This document shows, piece by piece, positions 9,282 through 18,474 of a stretch of 64,000 nt of DNA. Source of the DNA: Croceicoccus sp. YJ47 (GTDB lineage Bacteria > Pseudomonadota > Alphaproteobacteria > Sphingomonadales > Sphingomonadaceae). Position 1 is the first letter of the stretch. Every line of letters begins with the position of its first letter. The stretch covers positions 124,001-188,000 of the forward strand of contig NZ_CP067087.1 in assembly GCF_016745095.1 (NCBI RefSeq), in the 5' to 3' direction. Under the pieces are notes generated by a model, which had not been told where the DNA came from, searched no databases, and saw only the letters and a list, made by a program, of their open reading frames with translations. Both the position numbers and the translations under genes were made by a program.

Positions 9282-10363
9282 GGGCGCGCCTCTTTCTCGA
9301 GCAAGGCAAGCTTGCGCTCCACGCCCCAGCGATAGCCCGACAGCGAGCCGTCCGTCCTGACCACGCGATGACAGGGAACCGCGACGGCAATCGCGTTGGC
9401 ACCGCAGGCCTGGGCGACAGCACGCACCGCCCTGGGGTTTCCGATCCGCGCCGCGATTTCGGCATAGCTGGCAGTCTGACCGGCGGGAATGTCTCTCAAC
9501 GCCTGCCAGACCCTTTGCTGGAAGGCGGTTCCGCGAATGTCGAGTGGCAAGTCGAGGCCGATGCCGGGCGCTTCGACGAACCCCACAACCTGGGCGACCA
9601 GTCGTTCAAATTCTTTATCGCCGCCGATAAGAGCCGCCTTCGCGAAGCGATCCTGAAGATCACGCGCCAGCCTGTCGGGGTCATCGCCCAGCAGGATCGC
9701 GCAGACGCCTTTCGCGCTGCACGCGACGAGAATGGAGCCAAGCGAGCACTCTGCGACGGCGAACTTTATTTCCGTGCCGGCACCCCCGTCCCTAAAGGCG
9801 GTGGGCGTCATGCCGAGCATTTCGGAAGACTTTTCGTAGAAGCGGCTGCCCGAGTTATATCCGGCGTCATAGATCGCCTGTGTGACCGTGCTCTGCGCCT
9901 CCGCCAGCGCATGGCGAACAGACTTCGCTCGATGCGCTGCCCCATATTCTTTCGGTGTAAGACCCGTGATGGCCTTGAACTGGCGATGAAAGTGGAAGGG
10001 GCTGATCCCGGCAGCGGCAGCCAATGCGTCAAGGGTTGGAAGTTGCTCTGCAGTCTCGATCAAACGGCACGCCGCGCTGATGGCTGCCGCGCTTTCTTCG
10101 GAAATGGAAATGCCATCGGGATTGCACCGTCTGCACGCGCGGAACCCTGCTCCCTCGGCAGACCGGCAATCTGAAAAGAAGGTGACATTCTCTCTTTTCG
10201 GAAGGCGCGACGGGCAGCCCGGCCGACAAAAGATGCCGGTCGATGTCACGGCATAGACGAACTTCCCCTCAAACGCCGTATCGCGGCGAACGACCGCCTC
10301 CCAATAACGGTTTTCATCAGCGGGGTCAGAGCGTCTGATGTCGCTTTGTTTATCGGGCCGCAT
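9278..10363 (-). CDS. ada: Ada: methylphosphotriester/O6-methylguanine methyltransferase and transcription activator
   Basis: 361 residues with the full Ada architecture. The N-terminal zinc module has Cys46 and Cys50 (TGIFCRPGCPSR) and Cys77 and Cys80 (FRACRRCNPDG). Cys46 corresponds to the phosphotriester acceptor of E. coli Ada. An AraC-type helix-turn-helix follows (AAAAGISPFHFHRQFKAITG). The C-terminal alkyltransferase domain has the PCHRVVRTDGSLSGYRWG active site, acceptor Cys about residue 331. It reverses alkylation damage and, once methylated, activates the adaptive response. I chose the ATG at 10363; a longer frame runs upstream but lacks homology. The partner oxygenase downstream is broken. 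Confidence 0.95.
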   Translation of the reverse strand: MRPDKQSDIRRSDPADENRYWEAVVRRDTAFEGKFVYAVTSTGIFCRPGCPSRLPKRENVTFFSDCRSAEGAGFRACRRCNPDGISISEESAAAISAACRLIETAEQLPTLDALAAAAGISPFHFHRQFKAITGLTPKEYGAAHRAKSVRHALAEAQSTVTQAIYDAGYNSGSRFYEKSSEMLGMTPTAFRDGGAGTEIKFAVAECSLGSILVACSAKGVCAILLGDDPDRLARDLQDRFAKAALIGGDKEFERLVAQVVGFVEAPGIGLDLPLDIRGTAFQQRVWQALRDIPAGQTASYAEIAARIGNPRAVRAVAQACGANAIAVAVPCHRVVRTDGSLSGYRWGVERKLALLEKEARP

Positions 10364-10480
10364 GTCCGTTCCCCATGAATAGTCCTTACCCTGTCTGCCA
10401 GTGCCCATCACGCAGTTCTGCTCGCAACCCGATTTCTGCGGGTTCCGCAAATTGCCTAGCAACCGGCGCAGCGTCTGAAA

Positions 10481-10578
10481 CTCCGCATCTTGCTGTCAAA
10501 CTTCGATGCGACGCGTCCTGCCGCCAGCCGTCCGGCCTGTGGCCCCGACGAGGATTGCTTTGACAGCAAGAAGCGGAG
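10481..10578. repeat. 20-bp inverted repeat, 19/20 matched, 58-bp spacer
   Basis: Left arm 10481-10500 and right arm 10559-10578 are inverted copies beginning CTCCGC and ending CTGTCAAA, with one mismatch. The repeat lies in the divergent gap between ada and the SDR gene. No target duplication is visible at its ends. It could be a miniature inverted-repeat element or a large regulatory hairpin. Confidence 0.6.
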
Positions 10579-10641
10579 TGGCGGGCGGACCGCGCTCACA
10601 TAGGTTGCTGCCATGCACGAAAGCAGAAAAGGTGTTCAAGC

Positions 10642-11391
10642 ATGACTTTACTTGAGGGCAAGGTTGCCGTCGTCACGGGCGCATCCTCCGGCATTGGGCG
10701 AGCCATTGCGCTGATGTTCGCCGAGCACGGCGCGGCAGTCGTCCTGACAGCGCGACGCCAGGCTTATCTTGATGAGGTCGCGAACGAGATCCGCAGCAAG
10801 GGAGGACGCGCCCATGCGTCTGCCGGAGACATCGCCCTTCCCGAAACCCATGCGCGGATCGTCGCAGAGGCGGTACGCGAATTTGGCGGCCTCGACATCG
10901 CCATTAACAATGCCGGCACGGTGGGTGTGGCAAAGCCGCTGGCCGAAATCGCGCCCGAAGACTGGCAACACACGCTGACCGTTAACTTGACGGCCGCCTA
11001 TCTGGGTGCGCGCAGCCAGATCCCTGCGATGCTCGAGCGGGGCGGCGGCTCCATCGTGTTCACGTCCAGCTTCGTAGGAACCAGCGTCGGTATTCCCGGC
11101 ATGGCCGCGTACGGTGCATCGAAGGCCGGACTGATGGGGTTGGTAAAGGGGATCGCCGCCGACTATGCCGCCAAGGGCATCAGGGCCAACGCTCTTCTGC
11201 CGGGCGGTGTGGATACCGACATGGCAGGCGATCAAAGCCAGAAGGATTGGGCAGCCGGGCTCCACGCCATGAAGCGGATCGCTCAACCCAAGGAACTCGC
11301 GTCCGCCGCACTTTTCCTTGCCAGTTCCATGGCCAGCTTCGTCACCGGATCGGCTCTGTTCGCCGATGGTGGCAACGCTGCCGTGAAGTAA
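10642..11391 (+). CDS. Short-chain dehydrogenase/reductase
   Basis: 249 residues, the classical SDR length. Visible motifs are the cofactor loop TGASSGIGRA near residue 13, NNAG near residue 90, the catalytic Ser region IVFTSSFVG, YGASKAG with catalytic Tyr and Lys, and the C-terminal GSALFADGG. ARRQ after the second strand suggests NADP preference (inference). The closest pattern is the 3-oxoacyl-ACP reductase-like branch, but the substrate cannot be assigned. It stands alone, divergent from ada, with the 20-bp inverted repeat in its upstream region. Confidence 0.88.
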   Translation: MTLLEGKVAVVTGASSGIGRAIALMFAEHGAAVVLTARRQAYLDEVANEIRSKGGRAHASAGDIALPETHARIVAEAVREFGGLDIAINNAGTVGVAKPLAEIAPEDWQHTLTVNLTAAYLGARSQIPAMLERGGGSIVFTSSFVGTSVGIPGMAAYGASKAGLMGLVKGIAADYAAKGIRANALLPGGVDTDMAGDQSQKDWAAGLHAMKRIAQPKELASAALFLASSMASFVTGSALFADGGNAAVK

Positions 11392-12104
11392 ACAGCCGAT
11401 GGGTCGCGAGTGCGAAGGCACAGCGCAATGACGCGCACCACAGGCAACCCGCCTTCGCATTCTGGCGGGCGCACTCCCATGGCCCCGCTGATCCAGACGC
11501 CCACCGTCGCCGGATAGCTACTTCCGGCGCACCTATGCGCTACGTGCGCTTGAGCAGGACGCCCTTTGCCATTTTGCGGCGATCGGCGGCACAAAGGCTC
11601 ATTTCGGTGGCGATCTCCGGCAAATGGCGGGCTGGATAAGCCATCATATCGCGTGGCCGAGGAATTCCTCATGCTCATGGCGTTCGATGGCGGAGCGCTT
11701 CGGCATGAGGTTGACCGCGATCCTGGCGCTGAAACCGCTGGCTGCCAGCAGGTCACGGGTCAACTTCGATCTCGGCATGGCGCAGCGCGATGATGTTCGG
11801 CGGAAACACCGGTGGGGTACCTCAAGATTGCGTGCCGGGTGGCGAAGTGCCAGCAATGTCGTGCTGGCGATCCGCAGAGCGTTAAGGCGCCAAACGCGGA
11901 ACTGGATGGCCTCCGGAGGGAAGCGGCGCCGTTCGAAGTACGCGGCTCGCGCAGCTTGCGACGACATCGCCGACAACCGCAGTCAAATCCTGCACCATGC
12001 GTAGCGTGCTGCCCTTGACCGCCGGGTTCCCCGGTCATCGATCCCGCGGCAGGACACTCGGCGTCGCAGAGACCTGAAAGGTCCCGACGACGCCGTCACC
12101 AGCA
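11392..12104. other. Gene-free 0.7-kb stretch
   Basis: Several frames of 60-130 codons are open, but none shows a recognisable family, ribosome site or consistent codon pattern. The run looks like decayed coding sequence. It separates the SDR gene from the 3' end of the convergent TonB receptor. Confidence 0.4.
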
Positions 12105-14453
12105 TCAGAATTCAAATCCGGCGCGAAGGCCGACCGTGCGCACCGAATCGATGGTGAAACGCTGGTTGTAGGACAGGATGCCCGATGCCGCGTCACCGGG
12201 CACCTGGTCCACCGACGAAGGCCGGATCTGGTTGAAGCAATTGCGGCAGAAGATCCCCAGCGACCAGTTGTCGCCCGTGACCCCGGCATTGGCATTGAAC
12301 CGATCGGTGGTCGGAACCTCCTGACCAGGCGCGAAGCCGGTGCTGTAGGACGAACGGTGATACCACGAACCACCCAGAACGCCGTCGATCGCGTTGGTCA
12401 ACGGAACATTGTAGTTCGCGAATACCGTCGAGGTGAAGTCTGCGGAGAGAAGTACCGGCAGGCCGGCGGCATCGAAGAAATCGTCGGTCGCGCAGGAGGG
12501 ATCGGTCTGCTGGGGATAGCACTGGGCGCTGGGATAGCTGTCGTACGACGCGTCCAGAAACGCCGCGTTGGCCCCGACCGTCAAGCCGCTGACCGGCCGC
12601 AGCGTTACCGTGGCATCGATGCCCTTGGTCGTCGCCTCGGCCGCATTATCGAGAATGAAGGTCTGGAGCGGGACGTTGAACGCCTGCACCTGAAGGTTTT
12701 GGAACTTCGTGTAGAACGCCGCGAGGCTGAAGGTCAGTAAGCGATCCAGCGCAGTCCCCTTGATGCCGATTTCGCCGCCCTTGGAGATTTCGGGCTCGAC
12801 CGCGATCGATGCACCGGGCGCCGGGGAACTGTTGGAAAATCCGGGCCCCTTGTAGCCCCGTCCGTAGAAACCATAGACCAGGACATCGGGCGTAGCCTGC
12901 CAATCGGCGCTCAGCTTCCAGCTGAAATTGTCGGCCTCGATGTCCTCGTCGGTGAAGTTGTTCGGTACGCCCAGAGTGACGAAGTAATTGCCGGTGTTCT
13001 CGGTCAATTCGATCGAAACCTCGTCATGGGTGTAACGACCACCAGCCGACAGGGTCAGGTCGGGAACAAGCTCATAATCAAATTGGCCGAACACCGCGGA
13101 GGAGCGAACGCTCTGTCTGATATCGCTGTCCTGCCCCAGGAACCCGGAGTTGCTGACGCTGCACGCAGGCGGCGGTCCCGGCTGGACCACGGCATCGACG
13201 CAGAAGGGAAAGTTGACCGCGACGAAAGGCGGCAGACCGTTGAGCCCTTCGCGCAGGACCGTGTTGTGGGTATCGGACGAATAGTAATAGACGCCGACCT
13301 GCCCTGAGAACGGTCCGCTATCGGGCAAGGCGACCCGCACTTCCTGGCTGAACTGCTCGTAGTCGGTGGTATTGGCATTGGTGTTCAGGAAGTTTCGCGT
13401 CGTGAAATCGGTGTCGAACTGGAACTCGGTATCGAGCTTCCGCCATGCCGTGATGCTCGTCACCGTCCAGTCGTTGGCGAAGTCATAGCTGAGATTGGCG
13501 GAAACACCGCCCATCTCCAGATCGCGGAAGCTGGGCCCGTCGGCGGCGGCTTCCAGATTGTCGAAGCCCGGTGTCACCCCATCGGCTGCCACGGCACCTT
13601 CCACCGTCGAACCGTCCGCCAGATAGCGATAGGTGAGGTCGGTAAAGCCTGCCGTGCCGGTGGAATTCAGGTAATCGCCCTGGAGATAGACGGTGAGATC
13701 GCCGATTTCGCTGAGCCACTTGGCGCGGCCGCCGTATTGCTTCAGCACGGGCTCGAAGCGCGTGCCCGCGGCAGGCTTCTCGATCACCTGCACCACCGAG
13801 TCCTGCTCGTTATAGACACCGGCCAGGCGCACGGCGCTGTTGGCGCCGACGGGCAGATTGATGGCTCCGTCGACGGTCCCGCCAAGGCCATTGCTTCCCG
13901 GGCGATAGCGGGTCACGCCTTCCGCGTTCACATAGCCCGAAACCTCGCCCGGCACGGGGCGGGTGGTGATGATGTTGACCAGACCGGCCGAAGCGTTCTT
14001 GCCGAACAAAAGACCCTGCGGCCCGTTCAGCACCTCGACCCTTTCGACATCGTAGAACGGCGCGGCCGCGAAGGCGGCAGTGCCATAGACGACTTCGTCC
14101 ACGACCTGCGACACGGTGGGTTCCAGCGTCGGCGAAAAGGTCGTGGTGCCGATGCCGCGAATGGAGAACGTATCGTCGTTGCCGCTCTGCAGGCTGGGCG
14201 CAAGCTGGGTCAGCGAAGACAGATTGTTGATGCCGCTCTGCTCGAGCTGCTCGCCACCGATGGCCTGCACGCTGACGGGCACTTCGAGCAAGCTCTCGCT
14301 GCGACGCGTGGCGGTCACGATGATCGTTCTGTCGGAATTCGAATTTACAGAAGCGTCGGCCGCGTCGCCTGCGTCCGATGACTGCGCCATCGCGCTGACG
14401 GGCAGGATCGCGGCCAAAGCGAGCAGCGCCGCGCCGAACTGAGAATATTTCAT
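12105..14453 (-). CDS. TonB-dependent receptor
   Basis: 782 residues. The signal peptide (ALLALAAILPVSAMAQ) is followed by the TonB box TIIVTATRR near residue 43. The plug domain has VPVSVQAIGGEQLEQSGI, the FSIRGIGTTTF motif and the VERVEVLNGPQGLLFGKNA motif. A 22-strand-type barrel ends in RAGFEF with terminal Phe. The order and motifs match the Sphingomonad TonB receptors often tied to plant-derived compounds rather than FhuA-like receptors. It lies upstream of, and in the same orientation as, no other gene; the DUF1080/dioxygenase pair precedes it on the minus strand. A copy of the shared operator motif lies 420 bp upstream. It is likely the outer-membrane importer of the glycoside locus (inference). 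Confidence 0.92.
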   Translation of the reverse strand: MKYSQFGAALLALAAILPVSAMAQSSDAGDAADASVNSNSDRTIIVTATRRSESLLEVPVSVQAIGGEQLEQSGINNLSSLTQLAPSLQSGNDDTFSIRGIGTTTFSPTLEPTVSQVVDEVVYGTAAFAAAPFYDVERVEVLNGPQGLLFGKNASAGLVNIITTRPVPGEVSGYVNAEGVTRYRPGSNGLGGTVDGAINLPVGANSAVRLAGVYNEQDSVVQVIEKPAAGTRFEPVLKQYGGRAKWLSEIGDLTVYLQGDYLNSTGTAGFTDLTYRYLADGSTVEGAVAADGVTPGFDNLEAAADGPSFRDLEMGGVSANLSYDFANDWTVTSITAWRKLDTEFQFDTDFTTRNFLNTNANTTDYEQFSQEVRVALPDSGPFSGQVGVYYYSSDTHNTVLREGLNGLPPFVAVNFPFCVDAVVQPGPPPACSVSNSGFLGQDSDIRQSVRSSAVFGQFDYELVPDLTLSAGGRYTHDEVSIELTENTGNYFVTLGVPNNFTDEDIEADNFSWKLSADWQATPDVLVYGFYGRGYKGPGFSNSSPAPGASIAVEPEISKGGEIGIKGTALDRLLTFSLAAFYTKFQNLQVQAFNVPLQTFILDNAAEATTKGIDATVTLRPVSGLTVGANAAFLDASYDSYPSAQCYPQQTDPSCATDDFFDAAGLPVLLSADFTSTVFANYNVPLTNAIDGVLGGSWYHRSSYSTGFAPGQEVPTTDRFNANAGVTGDNWSLGIFCRNCFNQIRPSSVDQVPGDAASGILSYNQRFTIDSVRTVGLRAGFEF

Positions 14454-14997
14454 TTTTTTCTTCTCCTCATTGCCCCCCGGTAGTCGTGCGTGCCACCGGC
14501 GACCCGTAGTTAAACCTGCGGTCCAGCGCCCGTTCGCGGCAGAAGTCCGGCTATTGACGGTATCTTCCTGGTGCCGCGGTTCAGAGGCTTGTTCTGGTCA
14601 GTGAAAGCCCGGAGGCCTCGTAATGCTGGCGCTAAAGTTCACTCGATCACGCGTGGTCGAGCGACCGGGCATGCAGCGAGCCGGGCATTCCGGCTGGCAG
14701 CATGACCCTTCCATCAGCAATGCGTGTGCATCCCTTTGAGCATCTACTCATCCCTCCATGTTTCGGGCCTATTCAGTCCGGCGCCAAGCGATGCTTGATA
14801 GCGGCAGGAACCGGATCCGCAGGCCTCATTTGAGCAATGATTAGATAGAATCGCTGCAAGCTGTCAAGCAGATTAAGCACCGATTAAATTGCGGGCGATT
14901 ACGGGTGCCCAGGATTTAACGCGCAGCCGTTCTGCTTTGTCGCGATCAATACCGGTGTCTTGTGGAGCCCGGCCTCGCGAATGCAGCAGCCGAGCCG
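14454..14997. other. Long leader/promoter region of the TonB receptor gene
   Basis: 545 bp without a gene between the DUF1080 stop and the receptor start. The right-hand part is A/T-richer and contains the candidate operator at 14874-14886, so transcription of the receptor probably starts there and has a long 5' leader. No riboswitch was recognised. Confidence 0.5.
14874..14886 (-). promoter_or_regulatory. Candidate operator, motif copy 1
   Basis: Minus-strand reading TAATCGGTGCTTA. It matches three other sites in the window upstream of functionally linked genes, and it lies upstream of the TonB receptor. Confidence 0.55.
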
Positions 14998-15816
14998 TCA
15001 CACGGCCCGTATCCTCACGTTCCGGAAGGATATTTCCGCGCCCTCGATCTGCAACAGGATGCGTCCGCGGGTGATCGGGACATAGGTCGAGGAGTCGCCC
15101 CCCTTTTGCCTCTGGAGGCCGTAGAGCGCCGTCACCAACCGTCCATTGACGATGTGCGCGGCGCTGTCGCCGCGACAGATCAGCTCGACGGTATTCCAGC
15201 CATCCAGCGTGTCGAAGCTGCCATCGGCCTTGATCCATTGACGCAAATTGCCGCCGGCATCGATCTGTGGCGCATAGCGCGTGTTGCCCGGAAAATCCGT
15301 CGGCCAGGACGGGATGCCACCGGCAGAGATCGCGGGGATGGCGCGGTGGTTGACGGGGATCGCGTCGCCCGTGCTGCGTTCCATGATCTGGTATTCGACA
15401 CAGTCCGGCCACAGGAAGTCGCGGCCCGACGGGACATGGTAGAGAATGCCGCTGTCGCGCTTTGCCAGGGTGCGCGGTTCGTAGCGCCGCGTTCCCCATC
15501 TGTATTCCAGGCTCAGGTGATAGTCGCCATATTCGGTGGCAGTCGCGATATACCCCATACCGGGCGCCGCCGGGCCGGTATATGCGGGCCCCAGAACGTG
15601 CATCACACCATCGTCAAAGGCGATCACGCCATCGCGGTCGTTCGCGCCCACGCCATCCTGAAAGAATGTCCAGCCAGCAAGATCGGAGCCATTGAGCAGG
15701 TCGGTCCAACCACCGTCGGTTTGCGCGCCCTTCGCCGGTGCCGACAAAAGCCCGCCGGTAGCCACCGTGCATCCCGCCCCCGCCAGGAGACCGATTGCCT
15801 CGCGCCTTGAAGTCAT
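14998..15816 (-). CDS. DUF1080 (3-keto-disaccharide hydrolase type) exported protein
   Basis: 272 residues. The N-terminus (TSRREAIGLLAGAGC) is a signal region with twin arginines and a possible lipobox. One DUF1080 jelly-roll domain follows: WTDLLNGSDLAGWTFF at the start, YGDYHLSLEYRWG and RDSGILYHVPSGRD in the middle, and a closing ISFRNVRIRAV strand. DUF1080 proteins bind or cleave sugars, and several hydrolyse 3-keto-glycosides. The ATG at 15816 is preceded by GGAGG at 15823-15827. It lies 165 bp downstream of the dioxygenase-like gene on the same strand. It probably acts in the periplasm on an oxidised glycoside (inference). Confidence 0.85.
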   Translation of the reverse strand: MTSRREAIGLLAGAGCTVATGGLLSAPAKGAQTDGGWTDLLNGSDLAGWTFFQDGVGANDRDGVIAFDDGVMHVLGPAYTGPAAPGMGYIATATEYGDYHLSLEYRWGTRRYEPRTLAKRDSGILYHVPSGRDFLWPDCVEYQIMERSTGDAIPVNHRAIPAISAGGIPSWPTDFPGNTRYAPQIDAGGNLRQWIKADGSFDTLDGWNTVELICRGDSAAHIVNGRLVTALYGLQRQKGGDSSTYVPITRGRILLQIEGAEISFRNVRIRAV

Positions 15817-15981
15817 CTGAAACCTCCCCGTCTGATTGTGTTCTGATGGGATCGATCCGGTCGCGACAAGGAGCCAACGCGAAGCACGTCGCGTACGGTG
15901 ACGCGGTGCAGCGATTGCCGATTGTGGCGCCGCCCGGTATCGCCAGTTTCCTGCCCGACCGGCGCGCCAGGGCAAGCACGG

Positions 15982-16806
15982 TCAGCCGTTCAGCGCGCCA
16001 AGGTGTGTTTCCCAGTTGATCGTATCGTTGTGCGAGTGGGTAAATCCGATCGCGCGTTCGTGCGCGACGCAAGCGGCCGATCGGTAGGCGACGATATAGG
16101 TGCGCCGCCAGCGATCGGGCGAAGTGTTGCCCCCCGATCCATGGACGATGAGTTCGTCATGGACGGTGATGTCCCCGCGCTTCAGCGGCAGTTCCACAAC
16201 GTCATCGTCAGGCATCACCTCGGCGCTCAGGATATGCGATTTGCTGCGATCCTCACCCATCAGGGGGCGGTGCGGGCGCAGGCCCTGTTTCTGCGAGCCG
16301 GGGATCACCACGAGACAACCGTTTTCCGCATCGGCGTCGTCCAGCGCCAGACTGCACGTCGCGGTCAGGGGCTCGGGCGTTCCGGTGGGCCAGTACCCCA
16401 GATCCTGATGCATGGTGAAGACCGCATCCGGCTTTGCCGGGCGCTTGGCAAGAAATTGGTCGTAGTCCAGCGTCGCCGTATCCCCCAGCAATTGCCGCGC
16501 GATCGAGGCCGTACGCAATTCGTAGAGGTTGCCGCAAAGTTCGGGGCGATAGGTCCTGGGCAGCACCGCGTTGACGAGGCTGAATTCCTCGAACTTACGA
16601 TCATAGGGGCCGGACATGTCGCAGAAGTCCTTGCCCATGCCGGGGACTTCGCCGCGGATGAAGCGATCGAACAATTCCTCGATACCGGACAGTTCGTCGT
16701 CGGTCATCACCTGGCGCAGGGTAATGTACCCGTCACGGTGAAACCGCTCGATCTCTTCCGGGGAGAGAATGAAGGCAGCGCCTTGTCGGCCAAAGGTCGT
16801 GGACAT
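15982..16806 (-). CDS. Phytanoyl-CoA dioxygenase (PhyH)-family Fe(II)/2-oxoglutarate oxygenase
   Basis: 274 residues. Signature motifs are FHRDGYITLRQVMTDDEL at the start, the iron-binding HxD in TMHQDLGYWP (His133, Asp135), the distal His222 in LIVHGSGGNTSPDRWRRTY and the following Arg that holds 2-oxoglutarate. Such enzymes hydroxylate small molecules; some bacterial members act on sugars or glycosides. There is an ATG at 16818 and one at 16806. An AAGG lies right against the first and 8-9 nt from the second, so 16806 is preferred. It is divergent from the isomerase/DUF6379 pair, with two operator copies in the gap. Confidence 0.88.
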   Translation of the reverse strand: MSTTFGRQGAAFILSPEEIERFHRDGYITLRQVMTDDELSGIEELFDRFIRGEVPGMGKDFCDMSGPYDRKFEEFSLVNAVLPRTYRPELCGNLYELRTASIARQLLGDTATLDYDQFLAKRPAKPDAVFTMHQDLGYWPTGTPEPLTATCSLALDDADAENGCLVVIPGSQKQGLRPHRPLMGEDRSKSHILSAEVMPDDDVVELPLKRGDITVHDELIVHGSGGNTSPDRWRRTYIVAYRSAACVAHERAIGFTHSHNDTINWETHLGALNG

Positions 16807-16859
16807 GTCGAACGGCATCCTTGTCTGTCCGCTCGAGCGGCGTCTTGGGTGACGATTAT

Positions 16860-16872
16860 TAATCGGCGATTA
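16860..16872. promoter_or_regulatory. Candidate operator, motif copy 2
   Basis: TAATC-GGC-GATTA, a perfect 5-3-5 palindrome about 55 bp upstream of the dioxygenase start. Confidence 0.6.
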
Positions 16873-17017
16873 GATGAAGGTCAACGCTCTCGTGCGCCCA
16901 TGCGTAACGGCGGGTTGCGCCGGGAACGGGAAAGCGGCGTTGCTGGCCTGCTCGTCGCCCCGGCGCACATCCTGGCCATACCGGGGGGCACGTGCGGCGC
17001 TCCCCTTGCATATAATC

Positions 17018-17030
17018 TAATCAGCGCTTA
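17018..17030 (+). promoter_or_regulatory. Candidate operator, motif copy 3
   Basis: TAATCAGCGCTTA, about 73 bp upstream of the isomerase start. It is followed directly by a second small inverted repeat, ATCGAA at 17031-17036 with TTCGAT at 17044-17049. Confidence 0.55.
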
Positions 17031-17102
17031 ATCGAACCTCTGATTCGATAATGACCCCGCACCCGCAAGGCGCGAGGTGAACAGATTCAAGGGAGACCCT
17101 GC

Positions 17103-18008
17103 ATGGCCGGACAATTCAAATACGGCGTATCCGCCTACAGCTATGGCGAGGATTATGGTTCGGTCATGGCGATGGAGGATGTTTTCGATCACATCGCCGG
17201 AACCGGTGCCACAGGGATCGAGATTCTTGGCGAGGGACAGATCGAAGGCTACCCCAATCCCCCCACCAGCTGGCTCGACCGGTGGTTCGGCCTGCTCGAA
17301 ACGTACGACCTCGAACCCACCAACATGTGTTCGTGGGTGGATACCCGCATCACGCTGAAGCACAGCCTGACAATCGAGGAGGGAGCGGCGGAACTGGAGC
17401 GCGACCTGCGCCTCGCCCATCGGCTGGGCTTCAAGTTTCTGCGCCCCAAGTTCGGCGTCATCTCGCATGACCTGATCCCCGATCCGCAGTGGGAAGCCTA
17501 TACCGAGCGCAATCTCGATCTTGCGGCGAAACTGGACGTGGTGATCTGCCCGGAAATCCATTCCCCGACGCCGATCAAGCACAAGGTCGTCGACGGCTAT
17601 ATCGACTTCATCGAACGCACCGGCAGCGAGAATTTTCGCCTGATGATCGATACCGGCATTTTCCAGGACAGGCCGTTGACGCACTGGGGATCGCATCAGA
17701 TCAACGAGGAGGCCCGCAAGCACATGGAATTCCTCAACGGCATCGCCGTCGATCCGGAGGATTTCCTGGACGTTGCGAAATATGTGGCCTTCGTCCAGGC
17801 CAAGTTTCACGACATCGACGAGAATCTGGAAGACCAGAACATTCCCTGGAAGCCGGTGATCTCCGCCATCAAGCGTTCGGGCTACTCCGGTTACCTTTCC
17901 AGCGAGTACGAAGGCTGGCGCGCGCCCTGGCGCTCGATCGACCAGGTGCGGCGTCAGCACGTCTTGCTGCGCAAGCTGGAGCGCGAATTCGACGAGGGGC
18001 GTCCTTAG
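17103..18008 (+). CDS. Xylose-isomerase-like TIM-barrel protein, C-glycoside deglycosidase alpha-subunit type
   Basis: 301 residues of the sugar phosphate isomerase/epimerase (AP endonuclease 2) fold. Four putative metal ligands are visible in family order: Glu151 (CPEIHSP), Asp183 (MIDTGIF), His236 (KFHDIDE) and Glu268 (SSEYEG). The gene directly downstream encodes DUF6379. That pairing is the known organisation of C-glycoside deglycosidases (DgpBC, CarBC), whose metal subunit cleaves the C-C bond of 3-oxo-glucosides. A ribosome site AAGGGAG precedes the ATG. Function by pairing is strong inference; a plain sugar isomerase remains possible. Confidence 0.8.
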   Translation: MAGQFKYGVSAYSYGEDYGSVMAMEDVFDHIAGTGATGIEILGEGQIEGYPNPPTSWLDRWFGLLETYDLEPTNMCSWVDTRITLKHSLTIEEGAAELERDLRLAHRLGFKFLRPKFGVISHDLIPDPQWEAYTERNLDLAAKLDVVICPEIHSPTPIKHKVVDGYIDFIERTGSENFRLMIDTGIFQDRPLTHWGSHQINEEARKHMEFLNGIAVDPEDFLDVAKYVAFVQAKFHDIDENLEDQNIPWKPVISAIKRSGYSGYLSSEYEGWRAPWRSIDQVRRQHVLLRKLEREFDEGRP

Positions 18009-18058
18009 GCACCCGTCGTCCAACCCGCGCACAATCCATCCAGATCGGAGTTTATTCC

Positions 18059-18463
18059 ATGCTTGAACATCAATTGATCCAGGGCACCGGCTTTCGCAAT
18101 TTCGGCCCCGACGGCGCACGCGAAGGTTTTGCCGTCCGCATCCGTATTCCCAACTATCACGGCACCCGCCTGTCGCAGATCGATGGCTTCGACGTGACGG
18201 TCGATGGCGAGTTCTTTCCTTTCGAAAAGAACCGCTTCGGCATCCGCGACGAAGTCTACACGCTGGAAGAAATGCGTGAGGAAACCGAGGCACGCTGGGG
18301 CTTGACCGAGTGGGGCGAAATCCTGGTCGACAAGCCGGGCGGTCTCGAACCGGGTGTGCACACGGTCGAAGTAAAAGCGCGGATCCGCTATTCCTATTTT
18401 CCGCCCGATGTACATATTTTCCCGACCCATGCAGAGCGTCTGGCCACCATCTGCATCCCGTGA
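18059..18463 (+). CDS. DUF6379 protein, C-glycoside deglycosidase beta-subunit type
   Basis: 134 residues, all beta. It begins LIQGTGFRNFGPDG and contains GFAVRIRIPNYHGTRLSQID, DVTVDGEFFPFEKNRFGIRD, and near the end VEVKARIRYSYFPPDV. These match the DUF6379 family, the small partner of the isomerase-like catalytic subunit in C-glycoside deglycosidases. The ATG at 18059 has GGAG at 18046-18049. It lies 50 bp after the alpha-like gene and before a strong terminator, so the two form a two-gene operon. Not part of any longer frame that covers it. Confidence 0.82.
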   Translation: MLEHQLIQGTGFRNFGPDGAREGFAVRIRIPNYHGTRLSQIDGFDVTVDGEFFPFEKNRFGIRDEVYTLEEMREETEARWGLTEWGEILVDKPGGLEPGVHTVEVKARIRYSYFPPDVHIFPTHAERLATICIP

Positions 18464-18474
18464 TCGCACGGTTT

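Noticed and set aside
11392-12104. Frames of 75-157 codons as genes
   Set aside because: They overlap on both strands, lack start signals and resemble no family.
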